From Macrococcus lamae (GTDB taxonomy: Bacteria > Bacillota > Bacilli > Staphylococcales > Staphylococcaceae), in the NCBI RefSeq assembly GCF_004359545.1, contig NZ_SCWB01000009.1, forward strand, positions 33,267 to 97,266: DNA of 64,000 nt, given 5' to 3'. Positions 28,021 to 36,407 of this stretch are shown here, piece by piece. The position numbers and the translations under genes are program-made. The notes beneath the pieces were generated by a model that saw only the letters and a list, made by a program, of their open reading frames with translations, was not told the origin of the DNA and ran no database searches. Every line of letters begins with the position of its first letter. Position 1 is the first letter of the stretch.

Positions 28021-28545
28021 ATGAATCGATCAATTACATGGAAAAACGTATGGCGTGATTATACATGTAACCTCTTTAAACCGAAAGCATCGATCAGTGT
28101 AGAAATGTATCGGAAACATAAGTGGTTAATACTGCCTTTTATTTTCATCTTAATTGTAGTATGGATATATTTTACGTTTCAAAGTCCTATGAATAAGGAC
28201 AGCTACTGGAACCTGCCAGCTGAAAAGCAGAAGATAATCGATTCAGCTGAATCATTTAAAACAGGAATAGCATTTGTTATTTTATACTCTGCACTGTTTC
28301 TTTGTACATTCACTAGTGAAATGAGAATGTTTCACCAGAGAAATAAAGATACGCTACCCTATATATTAGCTAACATCCTGTTTTTAGTATTAGGACTCTT
28401 ATACTGCTTTGTAATGCATATGTTAAATCGTCATGTATCGATGCTGCCTTTAATAGTTGGGATGTGGATAATTATATTTATGATGAATACAGGATATGCA
28501 GAACGGCAAATTAAAGGCAATGTTAGACATGATAGACCGTTCTGA
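28021..28545 (+). CDS. Small membrane protein of unknown function, tandem paralogue
   Basis: The 174 residues contain four likely membrane helices (about 34-52, 80-98, 110-128, 135-155) and end in a charged tail. Nothing in it lets me assign a function. It aligns with the joined frames of the gene before it: the N-terminal WKNVWRDYTCNLF matches LNDYFKNMF, and FTSEMRMFHQR matches LSYSLEMRLYKKR, so the two come from a duplication. It starts three bases after the upstream stop with GGGGAG as ribosome binding site, so they are co-transcribed. A terminator follows. Confidence 0.75.
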   Translation: MNRSITWKNVWRDYTCNLFKPKASISVEMYRKHKWLILPFIFILIVVWIYFTFQSPMNKDSYWNLPAEKQKIIDSAESFKTGIAFVILYSALFLCTFTSEMRMFHQRNKDTLPYILANILFLVLGLLYCFVMHMLNRHVSMLPLIVGMWIIIFMMNTGYAERQIKGNVRHDRPF

Positions 28546-28593
28546 TAGGAGTTATATCTAACTAATTGAATACATTCTTTAAATCAATAATTT

Positions 28594-28624
28594 ACGCTTT
28601 TACTATGTCAGTAAAAGCGTTTTT
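28594..28624 (+). terminator. Terminator after the paralogue pair
   Basis: ACGCTTTTACT (28594-28604) and AGTAAAAGCGT (28610-28620) are perfect complements around a five-base loop, followed by four more T. The IS30 element begins 15 bases further on. Confidence 0.88.
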
Positions 28625-28638
28625 ATAATAAATTATTA

Positions 28639-29693
28639 ATTGTCAAATTAAGCTAGACAGATGATCATCTTCGATGAAACTCATAAATACTTCCATTGGT
28701 GTATGATAGCCCAGAGATTTTCTCGGTCTGTTGTTGATTCCCTGAGTGACACTGATGATAAAATCATCTGTCACGAGGTTGAAATCCATCTGTTTAGGTA
28801 ATCCGTTTCTTCTAAGCATTCCATTAGAATGTTCGTTCAGTCCTCGCTGTGAGGGACAGCCTGGATCCGCAAAAAAGATGGACAGATCATGTTGATTACT
28901 GATTGCCTTCCAGTTAGAGAATTCTTTGCCGCAGTCAAATGTGACTGATTTGAATAAGTGAGCAGGAACTGCTGACAGCATTGCGCTTAATGCTTCCTCG
29001 ATATCAACTGCCTTTCGTCCTGCTGGTCTTATTGTGATAATGAACCGGGATACTCTCTCTACCAGGGTGATGACAGCACTGGCATGATGACAGCCTACGA
29101 TAGTATCACCTTCAAGGTGACCGAATTCATTATGATAGTCAGGAAACTCAATGGTTCTCTCAGAGATATTCCGATGGAATGGCTGTTTTCCTCGCTTTTC
29201 ATGATGTCCGTTAGGCTTTCTTCTGCCTTTCATGGGCAGACTGGAAAGTGGCAGAATATTCTCTTTGAACATCCGATAGAGCGTCTTCATGGAACAGCTG
29301 ACCACTTGGTCGTTTCTTCCTTTGATAGTGTCCGGGGTCCAGCCATCATTGACTTTTTCTATCACGTAAGAACGCTCTTCCTCGGGCAGTTTGATTTTCT
29401 TTCTTCCGCAGTGTTGTTTTCTTATCCTGTAGCCTTCATAATAATCAATCGCTGACATCCCGTCTCTCAAGGCATTGATGACATTATAGATGGTCTGCCT
29501 GGAACGTTTAAGTCTGCTGCATATCTCCCGAACTGAAATCTTCTGATGGTAATATGATTCTATGAACGTAAGTTCATCCGTGGTAAGATGTGTATAGGCT
29601 ATTCTGTGCAACTCCTTAAGTTTTCTTTGGTAGGAAATACATATAGAGTTTACCACAGGTGGCTCATTTAATTGTCTAGCTTAATTTTACAAT
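28639..29693 (-). mobile_element. IS30-family insertion sequence
   Basis: A 1055-base element is bounded by 21-base terminal inverted repeats: ATTGTCAAATTAAGCTAGACA at 28639-28659 (one base over the first 20 is the only difference) against the complement of 29673-29693, with a single mismatch (C against A at position 6). It carries one transposase gene on the minus strand covering nearly the whole length. The flanks read TTA before and CGG after, so no 2-3 base target duplication is seen. The gene is intact, so the element may still be mobile. Confidence 0.9.
28643..29656 (-). CDS. IS30-family transposase
   Basis: DDE transposase that cuts and joins the element ends. The protein (up to 337 residues) has an N-terminal helix-turn-helix (ISVREICSRLKRSRQTIYNVI, ~39-59) and a C-terminal rve/RNase H-fold domain with Asp in GHLEGDTIVG, Asp in VTFDCGKEF and Glu in GLNEHSNGML, spaced as in IS30. 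The end SLGYHTPMEVF is also typical. The start is uncertain: the GTG at 29656 has no clear ribosome binding site, and later in-frame starts are possible. No disruption is seen. Confidence 0.92.
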   Translation of the reverse strand: MVNSICISYQRKLKELHRIAYTHLTTDELTFIESYYHQKISVREICSRLKRSRQTIYNVINALRDGMSAIDYYEGYRIRKQHCGRKKIKLPEEERSYVIEKVNDGWTPDTIKGRNDQVVSCSMKTLYRMFKENILPLSSLPMKGRRKPNGHHEKRGKQPFHRNISERTIEFPDYHNEFGHLEGDTIVGCHHASAVITLVERVSRFIITIRPAGRKAVDIEEALSAMLSAVPAHLFKSVTFDCGKEFSNWKAISNQHDLSIFFADPGCPSQRGLNEHSNGMLRRNGLPKQMDFNLVTDDFIISVTQGINNRPRKSLGYHTPMEVFMSFIEDDHLSSLI

Positions 29694-29853
29694 CGGCGTT
29701 TATTAAAAAAATTGACTATAAAGATGCTACTGGAATGCGTAACGAGTAAGAAGTTTTAAGATGATTCAAGGTAGTGATGTACTTTTCTAATAAGCAGTGT
29801 TCACGATTGGCCTTGTGATCTTGATAGTTATCCAACTCATTTCACTGCACTAC
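29694..29853. other. Intergenic stretch between the IS and the pheS promoter
   Basis: I see no gene or terminator here. TTGACT at 29712-29717 has no matching -10. The only item noted is ATGCGTAACG at 29735-29744, the exact complement of CGTTACGCAT at 30028-30037 in the pheS leader; it lies upstream of the predicted transcript start, so it may be chance. Confidence 0.5.
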
Positions 29854-30122
29854 TTGATTGTCCTTACCTTTTCTCTTATAATTAATACGAATCGAATATT
29901 ACACCGATAAAAAGACGGGATACATAAATTCAGTTTAGAGAGTGATCGACTGTGGTGAAACGGTCACCTGAATGTTGTGTCTTTTCATCTTTTTGGTTGC
30001 TTAATAAGAAGTTAAGCCGGCTCTGCCCGTTACGCATGAATGAAGTGTATGCTTAGGCATAAATTTGGGTGGTACCGCGGAAGTCTTTCGTCCCTTTTTT
30101 GAGGATGATGGGCTATTTTTTT
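29854..30122 (+). promoter_or_regulatory. pheST promoter and T-box leader (Phe specifier TTC)
   Basis: TTGATT (29854-29859) and TATAAT (29877-29882), 17 bases apart. In stem I, AAAAAGA pairs with TCTTTTT and GATACA with TGTGTC; the bases left between the 3' arms, TTTTCA, contain TTC, the Phe codon, followed by the usual A. The T-box sequence TGGGTGGTACCGCGG is at 30066-30080. The terminator stem is 30082-30093 with 30103-30114 and a T run to 30122. Uncharged tRNA-Phe should induce pheST. Confidence 0.92.
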
Positions 30123-30145
30123 ATCAATTTTTTAGGAGGATTATG

Positions 30146-31216
30146 ATGGAACTTAAAGATAAGTTGAGTGCACTCCAAAGTGAAGCACTGGCTAAAGTAA
30201 GTGATGCGAGTGACGCACAAGGACTGCAGCAGGTGAAGGTTGAGTACCTGGGTAAGAAGGGGATTATCACTGGTTTAATGAAGGAAATGAAATCACTGCC
30301 AAACGAGGAGAAACCGAAGTTCGGTCAGCTGGTCAATGAGGCGCGTCAGGCGGTTGAGGCGGCAATGACTGAGAAGGATACTGAACTGAAAGAGAAGGCG
30401 ATCAATGACAAGCTTGCGAATGAAACGATTGATATTTCGTTACCTGGCCGTAAGTTCAATATCGGTAGTGCGCATCCGCTTACGAAGATTGTCGAGGAGC
30501 TTGAGGATCTGTTCATCGGTCTTGGCTATGAGGTTGTTGAAGGTTATGAAGTTGAAACGGATTACTATAACTTTGAAGCGCTGAATCTGCCGAAGTCTCA
30601 CCCGGCGCGTGATATGCAGGACAGCTTCTATATCACTGAGGAACTGTTGATGCGTACGCATACGTCTCCGGTTCAGGCAAGAACACTTGAGAGCCGTAAA
30701 GGTCAAGGACCGGTCAAGATTATCTGTCCGGGTAAAGTATACCGTCGTGACAGCGATGATGCGACACATAGTCATCAGTTCACACAGATTGAAGGGCTTG
30801 TCGTGGATGAGAATATCAAGATGAGTGACTTAAAAGGAACGCTTGAGTTATTCGCGAAGAAGATGTTCGGCGCTGACCGTGAGATTCGTCTTCGTCCAAG
30901 TTTCTTCCCGTTTACTGAGCCTTCTGTTGAAGTAGATATCTCATGCTTCAAGTGCGGCGGTGCGGGCTGTAACGTCTGTAAGGGCACAGGCTGGATCGAG
31001 ATTCTTGGTGCCGGTATGGTGCATCCGAATGTGTTAGAGATGGCTGGATTCGATTCAGAGAAATATTCAGGATTCGCGTTCGGTATGGGTCCAGACCGTA
31101 TCGCCATGCTGAAATATGGTATTGAAGATATCCGTCATTTCTATACGGATGACTTGCGTTTCCTTGAACAGTTCAAAGCAGTAGAAGATGGAGGTAGTGA
31201 ACATGTTAGTCAGTAA
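30146..31216 (+). CDS. pheS: Phenylalanyl-tRNA synthetase alpha subunit
   Basis: Catalytic subunit of the alpha2-beta2 enzyme that charges tRNA-Phe. The 356 residues have an N-terminal coiled coil that binds tRNA, class II motif 2 ([10 protein letters not shown]) and motif 3 ([19 protein letters not shown]), plus [18 protein letters not shown]. The [17 protein letters not shown] cysteines form the metal-binding-like loop seen in Gram-positive PheS. The frame opens within the T-box motif at 30065 but AGGAGG at 30134-30139 fits the ATG at 30146 (six bases) better than that at 30143. It overlaps pheT by 14 bases. Confidence 0.96.
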   Translation: MELKDKLSALQSEALAKVSDASDAQGLQQVKVEYLGKKGIITGLMKEMKSLPNEEKPKFGQLVNEARQAVEAAMTEKDTELKEKAINDKLANETIDISLPGRKFNIGSAHPLTKIVEELEDLFIGLGYEVVEGYEVETDYYNFEALNLPKSHPARDMQDSFYITEELLMRTHTSPVQARTLESRKGQGPVKIICPGKVYRRDSDDATHSHQFTQIEGLVVDENIKMSDLKGTLELFAKKMFGADREIRLRPSFFPFTEPSVEVDISCFKCGGAGCNVCKGTGWIEILGAGMVHPNVLEMAGFDSEKYSGFAFGMGPDRIAMLKYGIEDIRHFYTDDLRFLEQFKAVEDGGSEHVSQ

Positions 31217-33596
31217 AGAATGGCTGAATGAATTTGTCCGCGTCAATGTGCCGGTCGAGGAACTGGCAGAGAAAATTACAAGAAGCGGTATCGAAGTGGA
31301 AGAAATCACAGATTATTCGAAAGACATCAAGAATCTCGTTGTAGGGCACGTTCTTACTAAAGAGAAGCATCCTGACGCTGATAAATTGAATGTCACGACT
31401 GTTGATGTCGGTGATGAGACACTGCAGATCGTCTGCGGTGCACCGAATGTGGATGCGGGTCAGTACGTTATCGTCTGTAAACCGGGCGGCCGCCTGCCAG
31501 GTGGCGTGAAGATTAAACGTGCGAAACTGCGCGGTATTGAATCGAATGGGATGATCTGTTCACTCGGCGAACTGGGTATTCCGAAGAACCTTGTGCCGGC
31601 ACAGTACGAATCAGGGATCTTCAATTTTCCTGAAGAAGTGACACCGGGCACGGACGCACTTGAAGCGTTATTCTTAGCAGATGGTGTCATGGAATTCGGT
31701 CTGACGCCTAACCGCGCAGATGCAATGAGTATGTTAGGTAGTGCGTATGAAGTGAGTGCATTATACGAGGAAGATATTCAGTTCCCGGAAGCAGAATTGA
31801 ACGAGTCAGGCAATGCTAGTGACCATATCAGCGTTAAAATTGATGACTTAGAGGCTTCACCGTATTATGCAGCGCGTATTGTTCAGAACGTAGAAATCAA
31901 ACCTTCTCCGACGTGGATGCAGATGCGCCTCATTAAAGCAGGTGTTCGTCCGATCAATAACGTTGTCGATGTCTCGAACTACGTTATGATGGAACTCGGA
32001 CAGCCACTTCATATATTTGATGCTGACCAGATCGGCTCGAAAGAAATCGTCGTTCGGTATGCTACTGACGGTGAGAAGATGACAACACTTGACGACAAGG
32101 AATGTGAACTCACACCGGAAGATATCGTCGTGACTAACGGTAAAGACCCGGTCGCTCTAGCAGGAGTCATGGGTGGCGATTTCTCTGAAGTGACAGATAC
32201 TACAACAAACGTCGTTATTGAATCAGCACTTTTCAATCCGGTAAATGTCCGTAAGACATCGCGCAAAACAGGTCTCCGCTCTGAAGCGTCAAGCCGCTTT
32301 GAAAAAGGAATTGCACCTGAACGAGTTAATATGGCAGTTGACCGTGCAGCATTTTTACTTCAGGAACATGCGAAGGGTAATGTGTTAGCAGGTGTCGTAT
32401 CAGCAGGTGAATTGCCTGAACTCGAAGTAATGGTTCAGATTACAACAGACGAAGTGAATGATTTGATTGGTTTTGACCTGTCTAACACTGAAATCAAGAA
32501 TATCTTTGAACGTCTCGGCTTTGACAGCCAGGTTGATGGCGATTCTTTCAACGTCCATGTACCGACGCGTCGCGGTGATATTACGATCAAAGAAGACTTG
32601 ATTGAAGAAGTGGCACGTATTTATGGTTATGACGAATTACCATCGACACTGCCGGTAACAAGCTCGAATAAACAAGTGGGCTTAACCGCTTATCAAGCGA
32701 AGCGCCGTGCCGTGAAGCATCTATTAGAAGGGCTCGGCTTAAATCAGGCGATCACCTATGCACTCGTATCAGAAGAGAAGGCGCAGCAGTTCACTAACAA
32801 GTCTCATGACACCGTGAAACTGATGATGCCGATGAGTGCGGATCATGCTGTTCTGCGTCAAAGTCTGCTGCCTCATCTGATCGATGCGGTGCAATATAAT
32901 AATGCGCGTCAGATGAAAGACGTCGCCCTCTATGAAATCGGAAATGTTTTCCACGGCCGCGGTGACACTCAGCCGGTAGAGATCGAAAAGTTAGCAGGTA
33001 TTATAACGGGCAACTTCAGTGCAACTGAATGGCAGGGTAAAGTAGAAGCGGTCGATTTCTTCATCATCAAAGGAATCGTTGATGCGCTCTCCGAGAAATT
33101 AAATGTCACGTTCAGTTACGAACGTGCTGACATGACTGAACTGCATCCTGGCCGCAGTGCAAATGTTCTTATGAATGGTGAAGTGGTCGGTGTGATCGGT
33201 CAGCTGCATCCGATTGTCGAACGTGCCCAAGACTTAAAAGCAACGTATGTATTTGAACTGAATTTGCAGCGTATTCTGGAAGAGCCAAGTGCTGTCAAAT
33301 ATCACATGATTCCGAAATTCCCTGGTATCTCCCGTGATATTGCACTAGAAGTTGATCGCAGCAGAAGTACAGGTGAACTGATTGAAGTGATTATGAACAC
33401 AGACAACAAGTATCTTCAGCGCGCGACAGTCTTTGACGTTTACGAAGGTGAACATATCGCTGAAGACAAGAAATCTGTTGCTATCCGTATGGAATTCCTG
33501 AATCCTGAAGACACACTGAAAGATGCGGATATCCAGCCGATTGTTGATAAAGTCCTTGAGAACTTGACTCAGACGGGTGCCAAACTCCGTGGATAA
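31203..33596 (+). CDS. pheT: Phenylalanyl-tRNA synthetase beta subunit
   Basis: Structural and editing subunit of the phenylalanine enzyme. The 797 residues include the EMAP/OB-fold tRNA-binding domain (~40-155), the B3/B4 editing domain, B5 DNA-binding-like domain, the catalytic-like core and a C-terminal ferredoxin-fold anticodon domain. [12 protein letters not shown] is the family's normal start. The ATG at 31203 is preceded by GGAGGT eight bases upstream inside pheS, indicating coupling. Length is typical. A terminator follows. Confidence 0.96.
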   Translation: MLVSKEWLNEFVRVNVPVEELAEKITRSGIEVEEITDYSKDIKNLVVGHVLTKEKHPDADKLNVTTVDVGDETLQIVCGAPNVDAGQYVIVCKPGGRLPGGVKIKRAKLRGIESNGMICSLGELGIPKNLVPAQYESGIFNFPEEVTPGTDALEALFLADGVMEFGLTPNRADAMSMLGSAYEVSALYEEDIQFPEAELNESGNASDHISVKIDDLEASPYYAARIVQNVEIKPSPTWMQMRLIKAGVRPINNVVDVSNYVMMELGQPLHIFDADQIGSKEIVVRYATDGEKMTTLDDKECELTPEDIVVTNGKDPVALAGVMGGDFSEVTDTTTNVVIESALFNPVNVRKTSRKTGLRSEASSRFEKGIAPERVNMAVDRAAFLLQEHAKGNVLAGVVSAGELPELEVMVQITTDEVNDLIGFDLSNTEIKNIFERLGFDSQVDGDSFNVHVPTRRGDITIKEDLIEEVARIYGYDELPSTLPVTSSNKQVGLTAYQAKRRAVKHLLEGLGLNQAITYALVSEEKAQQFTNKSHDTVKLMMPMSADHAVLRQSLLPHLIDAVQYNNARQMKDVALYEIGNVFHGRGDTQPVEIEKLAGIITGNFSATEWQGKVEAVDFFIIKGIVDALSEKLNVTFSYERADMTELHPGRSANVLMNGEVVGVIGQLHPIVERAQDLKATYVFELNLQRILEEPSAVKYHMIPKFPGISRDIALEVDRSRSTGELIEVIMNTDNKYLQRATVFDVYEGEHIAEDKKSVAIRMEFLNPEDTLKDADIQPIVDKVLENLTQTGAKLRG

Positions 33597-33602
33597 TTTT
33601 TT

Positions 33603-33628
33603 AGAGACCTTTTGAGGTCTCTTTTTTT
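33603..33628 (+). terminator. Terminator after pheT
   Basis: AGAGACC (33603-33609) and GGTCTCT (33616-33622) form a perfect stem, followed by T to 33628. Confidence 0.9.
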
Positions 33629-33722
33629 AAAAAAATTTAAAAGTCTGTGAAAATACTGGGCAGATGCAGTAAAATCGTATTTAATGGAAGTATCAATGAA
33701 AAACTGGAAAAGAGGGCTGTGA

Positions 33723-34421
33723 ATGAAAAAAATAATGAGTGTAGCTGTTGGTCTAGCTATACTGGGGATGGGTCAGCAGGCTGAAGCAGCGGCACCAAAA
33801 ACTTGTAATATCACTGTTCAGTATACTGGCAAACAGTATAAAATCAACAATATACCGATTGCAAATAAGCAGTACGGGATGGCGAGGAGTTTCAATCCCG
33901 GTGCGAATAAGACGATGATCAGCGCTTATCATAAGATGAAAGCAGCCGCTCTGAAGAAAGGGATTGTCCTCGATGTTGTCGGTGCACCAGGCGCTTATGG
34001 TTATAGAAGTTATGCAACACAGAAACAGCTTTACAATAATTATATCTATATGTACGGATTCGACTATGCATCAAAAATCTCTGCGAAACCCGGGACAAGT
34101 GAACATCAGCTAGGACTTGCGATAGATATTAGAGATGGAACGAATTATGGAACATTGACTACAGCATTCCAGTATACAGCAGCTTCTAAATTCATCAAGG
34201 AAAACGGGCAACGGTATGGGTTTATTGTCCGCTATCCAGCTGGTAAGGAAAGTATCACAGGCTTTATGTATGAGCCATGGCATATCCGTTATGTCGGTGT
34301 GACAACTGCGACTAGAATTAAAGCAAATCAGACAACATTGGAAGAATATTTAGGTGTAGCAGGAAGAAGTAAACTATATTCCGGCACTCATAAAGTCAAA
34401 GGGTATATCTGCAATTATTAA
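33723..34421 (+). CDS. Secreted M15 family D-alanyl-D-alanine carboxypeptidase-like protein
   Basis: Zinc peptidase likely trimming the terminal D-Ala of peptidoglycan stem peptides (VanY/LdcB-like). The 232-residue protein has a cleavable signal peptide (positively charged start, hydrophobic core, AEA at ~20-22), so it acts outside the membrane. Zinc and catalytic residues are visible: SEHQLGLAID with Ser126, His128 and Asp135, and EPWHIRYVG with Glu184 and His187. No cell-wall anchor or LPXTG is present. It stands alone between two terminators and is not part of the usual pheT-rnhC neighbourhood as I recall it. Confidence 0.88.
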   Translation: MKKIMSVAVGLAILGMGQQAEAAAPKTCNITVQYTGKQYKINNIPIANKQYGMARSFNPGANKTMISAYHKMKAAALKKGIVLDVVGAPGAYGYRSYATQKQLYNNYIYMYGFDYASKISAKPGTSEHQLGLAIDIRDGTNYGTLTTAFQYTAASKFIKENGQRYGFIVRYPAGKESITGFMYEPWHIRYVGVTTATRIKANQTTLEEYLGVAGRSKLYSGTHKVKGYICNY

Positions 34422-34446
34422 AGGAGAGGGCACTGTCCTCTCCTTT
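34420..34446. terminator. Terminator after the M15 peptidase gene
   Basis: AAAGGAGAGG (34420-34429) and CCTCTCCTTT (34437-34446) are perfect complements. The A/T ends may also serve the convergent minus-strand small ORF. Confidence 0.85.
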
Positions 34447-34456
34447 ATTTGCTGCT

Positions 34457-34546
34457 TTAAGGTTTTCTTTTCGTAATAGATTTTGAAATATACCATAGCA
34501 GATAAGCAAATACTGCAAGTCCTGCTCCTATATAAATAGATTCCAT
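34457..34546 (-). CDS. 29-residue single-helix membrane protein
   Basis: A tiny ORF lies directly downstream of rnhC on the minus strand. The ATG at 34546 comes one base after the rnhC stop, preceded by AAGGAAGAGG. The product begins MESIYIGAGLAVFAYLLWYI, a hydrophobic helix with two glycines, and ends in a basic tail with three Lys and one Arg (SITKRKP region). That is the form of a small bitopic membrane protein with the tail in the cytosol. I do not recognise it. Support is the ribosome binding site, coupling to rnhC and the helix. Confidence 0.6.
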   Translation of the reverse strand: MESIYIGAGLAVFAYLLWYISKSITKRKP

Positions 34547-34547
34547 A

Positions 34548-35456
34548 TTACCTCTTCCTTTCCAGAAGTGCTAAAGCTTTCGCTCTGTTTTTAAAGTCTT
34601 TCTTGGTGATTGTATCGAGATAATCAACTGACTTTCTTGCGATGATTTTTGCGGCCTGTACATCCACTTTAGCACCGGCGCCTTTATAAATAGAGAGTCC
34701 TGTTTCTTCTTCGATTTTATCCATCCATTTGACAAACGCATAACGTGAGATGATACTTGCCGCTGCTATCGCAATGGCTTTAGATTCCCCTTTTGTTTCA
34801 AATCTTGTCTTGTCACGTTCAGGAATGGAGGTCAGGGCGTAATTCTCGTAGACATTTTGAACTGCAAACTGATCGATGACAATATAGTCGACTGGGTGCT
34901 CAATTTTGTTCAGCACATTTGTAATTGCTTGATTATGCAGCACGGCTTTCATCTTCACCTGACTCCAGCCGATTGACTTACGCTCATTGTACTTAATATT
35001 ATCAAGCACAAGCAATGAATGCGGTATAAATGGAATGATTTCTTCAGCGAGCTGACATATTTTAGTGTCGCTCAGTTTCTTTGAGTCCATGACACCCAGT
35101 TCTTTCAGAATCAATGCGTTGGTTTTCGTTACGTAGGCAGCACATACAGTCATCGGACCGAAGTAATCACCGGAGCCTGCTTCATCGGAACCGATGCAGT
35201 CAAAAGTATCGTAAGGAAACGTGCCGATATCTTCAGTACGGGTTTTTGGAGGAGCAGCTCCAATCAGTTCTGCAGCAAGGTTATCAGCATCTTTACCTTG
35301 AATCATTACTTTTCTGGATCGGTAGATGGAAATGGAATGCCCCTGTACTTTTGTCCGGGCTGTCATACCTGGCGGCAGACCTGCTGTTTCAAATGTGAAC
35401 CGTTTCATTAATGCATTAATTTCTTCTTTAGTTAATACATTTACTACAGTACTCAA
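34548..35456 (-). CDS. rnhC: Ribonuclease HIII
   Basis: Degrades RNA in RNA-DNA hybrids. The 302 residues have the N-terminal TBP-like domain of HIII enzymes (~1-85) and an RNase H2-fold catalytic domain with CIGSDEAGSGDYFGP (Asp and Glu), MDSKKLSD and the later VIDQFA Asp. The preference for HIII over HII comes from the N-terminal domain. It is divergent from zapA. The 82 bases between starts hold both promoters. rnhC beside zapA and cvpA is conserved in Bacillus and staphylococci. Confidence 0.93.
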   Translation of the reverse strand: MSTVVNVLTKEEINALMKRFTFETAGLPPGMTARTKVQGHSISIYRSRKVMIQGKDADNLAAELIGAAPPKTRTEDIGTFPYDTFDCIGSDEAGSGDYFGPMTVCAAYVTKTNALILKELGVMDSKKLSDTKICQLAEEIIPFIPHSLLVLDNIKYNERKSIGWSQVKMKAVLHNQAITNVLNKIEHPVDYIVIDQFAVQNVYENYALTSIPERDKTRFETKGESKAIAIAAASIISRYAFVKWMDKIEEETGLSIYKGAGAKVDVQAAKIIARKSVDYLDTITKKDFKNRAKALALLERKR

Positions 35457-35547
35457 TGGAAATCCCTCAACAGTCGTATTTTTATTGTGTATTCTTTATA
35501 AAAAATGGTAACATATAAAGTAAACGACGAACAGTGGAGTGGACCAT

Positions 35548-35820
35548 ATGGGTGAATTTAAAAATAGAATAACCGTCTCGATATATGATCAACATTACAC
35601 GATTATCGGTGAAGACGAGCCGAGTCATATTAGACATGTTGCAGGACTTGTAGACAGTAGAATTCGTGAGATTTCAAAATATAATTCCGGTCTTGACACG
35701 TCGCGCAAGGCAGTCCTCACTGCTGTCAATATTATGGATGATTATGTCAAGCTGCAGGAGAAATACGAAGAATTGCTTGCTGCCTATGAATCAGAAGGGC
35801 AAGGTCCGGTAAATGATTGA
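35548..35820 (+). CDS. zapA: Cell division protein ZapA
   Basis: Promotes FtsZ filament bundling at the division ring. The 90 residues start MGEFKNRITVSIYDQHYTI and show the ZapA core (IRHVAGLVDSRIREI) and a C-terminal coiled coil (VKLQEKYEELLAAYE). GGAG at 35536-35539 gives an eight-base spacing to the ATG at 35548; the GTG at 35539 overlaps that site and is rejected. It overlaps the cvpA-like gene by eight bases, so the pair is translationally coupled. Confidence 0.92.
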   Translation: MGEFKNRITVSIYDQHYTIIGEDEPSHIRHVAGLVDSRIREISKYNSGLDTSRKAVLTAVNIMDDYVKLQEKYEELLAAYESEGQGPVND

Positions 35821-36364
35821 TATTATTTTATTGTTTTTCCTTGTACTGGGCACAGTCATTGGCCTCAGAAGAGGATTTATACTGCAATCCATGCATTTAA
35901 TAGGAACCATCAGTTCTTTGGTTATTGCCCGGATTTTCTATAGAGGGCTTGCTGAAAAACTTGATATGATCATTCCCTATCCATCTGCAAATCAGCAGTC
36001 TTCTGTGCTGATAGATTGGATTGACAGCGAGCATGCATTTTACAACATCGTCAGTTTTATCTTTCTGTTTATTATCAGTAAGGTTATTCTGCAGATGGTG
36101 GCAACAGTTTTTGACTATATCGCGCAATTGCCACTCTTGAAGCAGTTGAATGCATCACTCGGATCATTACTCGGTTTTATCGAGAGCTATCTGCTTGTAT
36201 TTATTCTGTTTTTCTTTGTTGCGATGATACCTGCACCGTTCATTCAGGAGCGGATTGATGGCAGCCATATCGCAAGATTTATTGTGGAATATACTCCGAT
36301 ACTAAGCAATCGTGCGATTCACTGGTTCCAGAATGCAGCGTTCATTCATATATTTAATTCATAA
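35813..36364 (+). CDS. CvpA family membrane protein
   Basis: Membrane protein related to colicin V production protein. The 183 residues have about four hydrophobic helices (1-18, 25-45, 80-100, 115-140) and GTVIGLRRGFILQ near the N-terminus, which is the CvpA signature. Exact function is not known; in Gram-positives it accompanies zapA, as here. It overlaps zapA by eight bases. It is followed by polX after 43 bases, which include a short hairpin (CATAGGCG..TATG) too weak to call a terminator. Confidence 0.85.
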   Translation: MIDIILLFFLVLGTVIGLRRGFILQSMHLIGTISSLVIARIFYRGLAEKLDMIIPYPSANQQSSVLIDWIDSEHAFYNIVSFIFLFIISKVILQMVATVFDYIAQLPLLKQLNASLGSLLGFIESYLLVFILFFFVAMIPAPFIQERIDGSHIARFIVEYTPILSNRAIHWFQNAAFIHIFNS

Positions 36365-36407
36365 GTCATAGGCGCAGGTCTATGACTTTTATTTTGGAGG
36401 TCACTAT

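Noticed and set aside
29694..29853. Second T-box or an IS remnant between the IS30 element and pheS
   Set aside because: No T-box core, terminator or transposase fragment could be found in this stretch.
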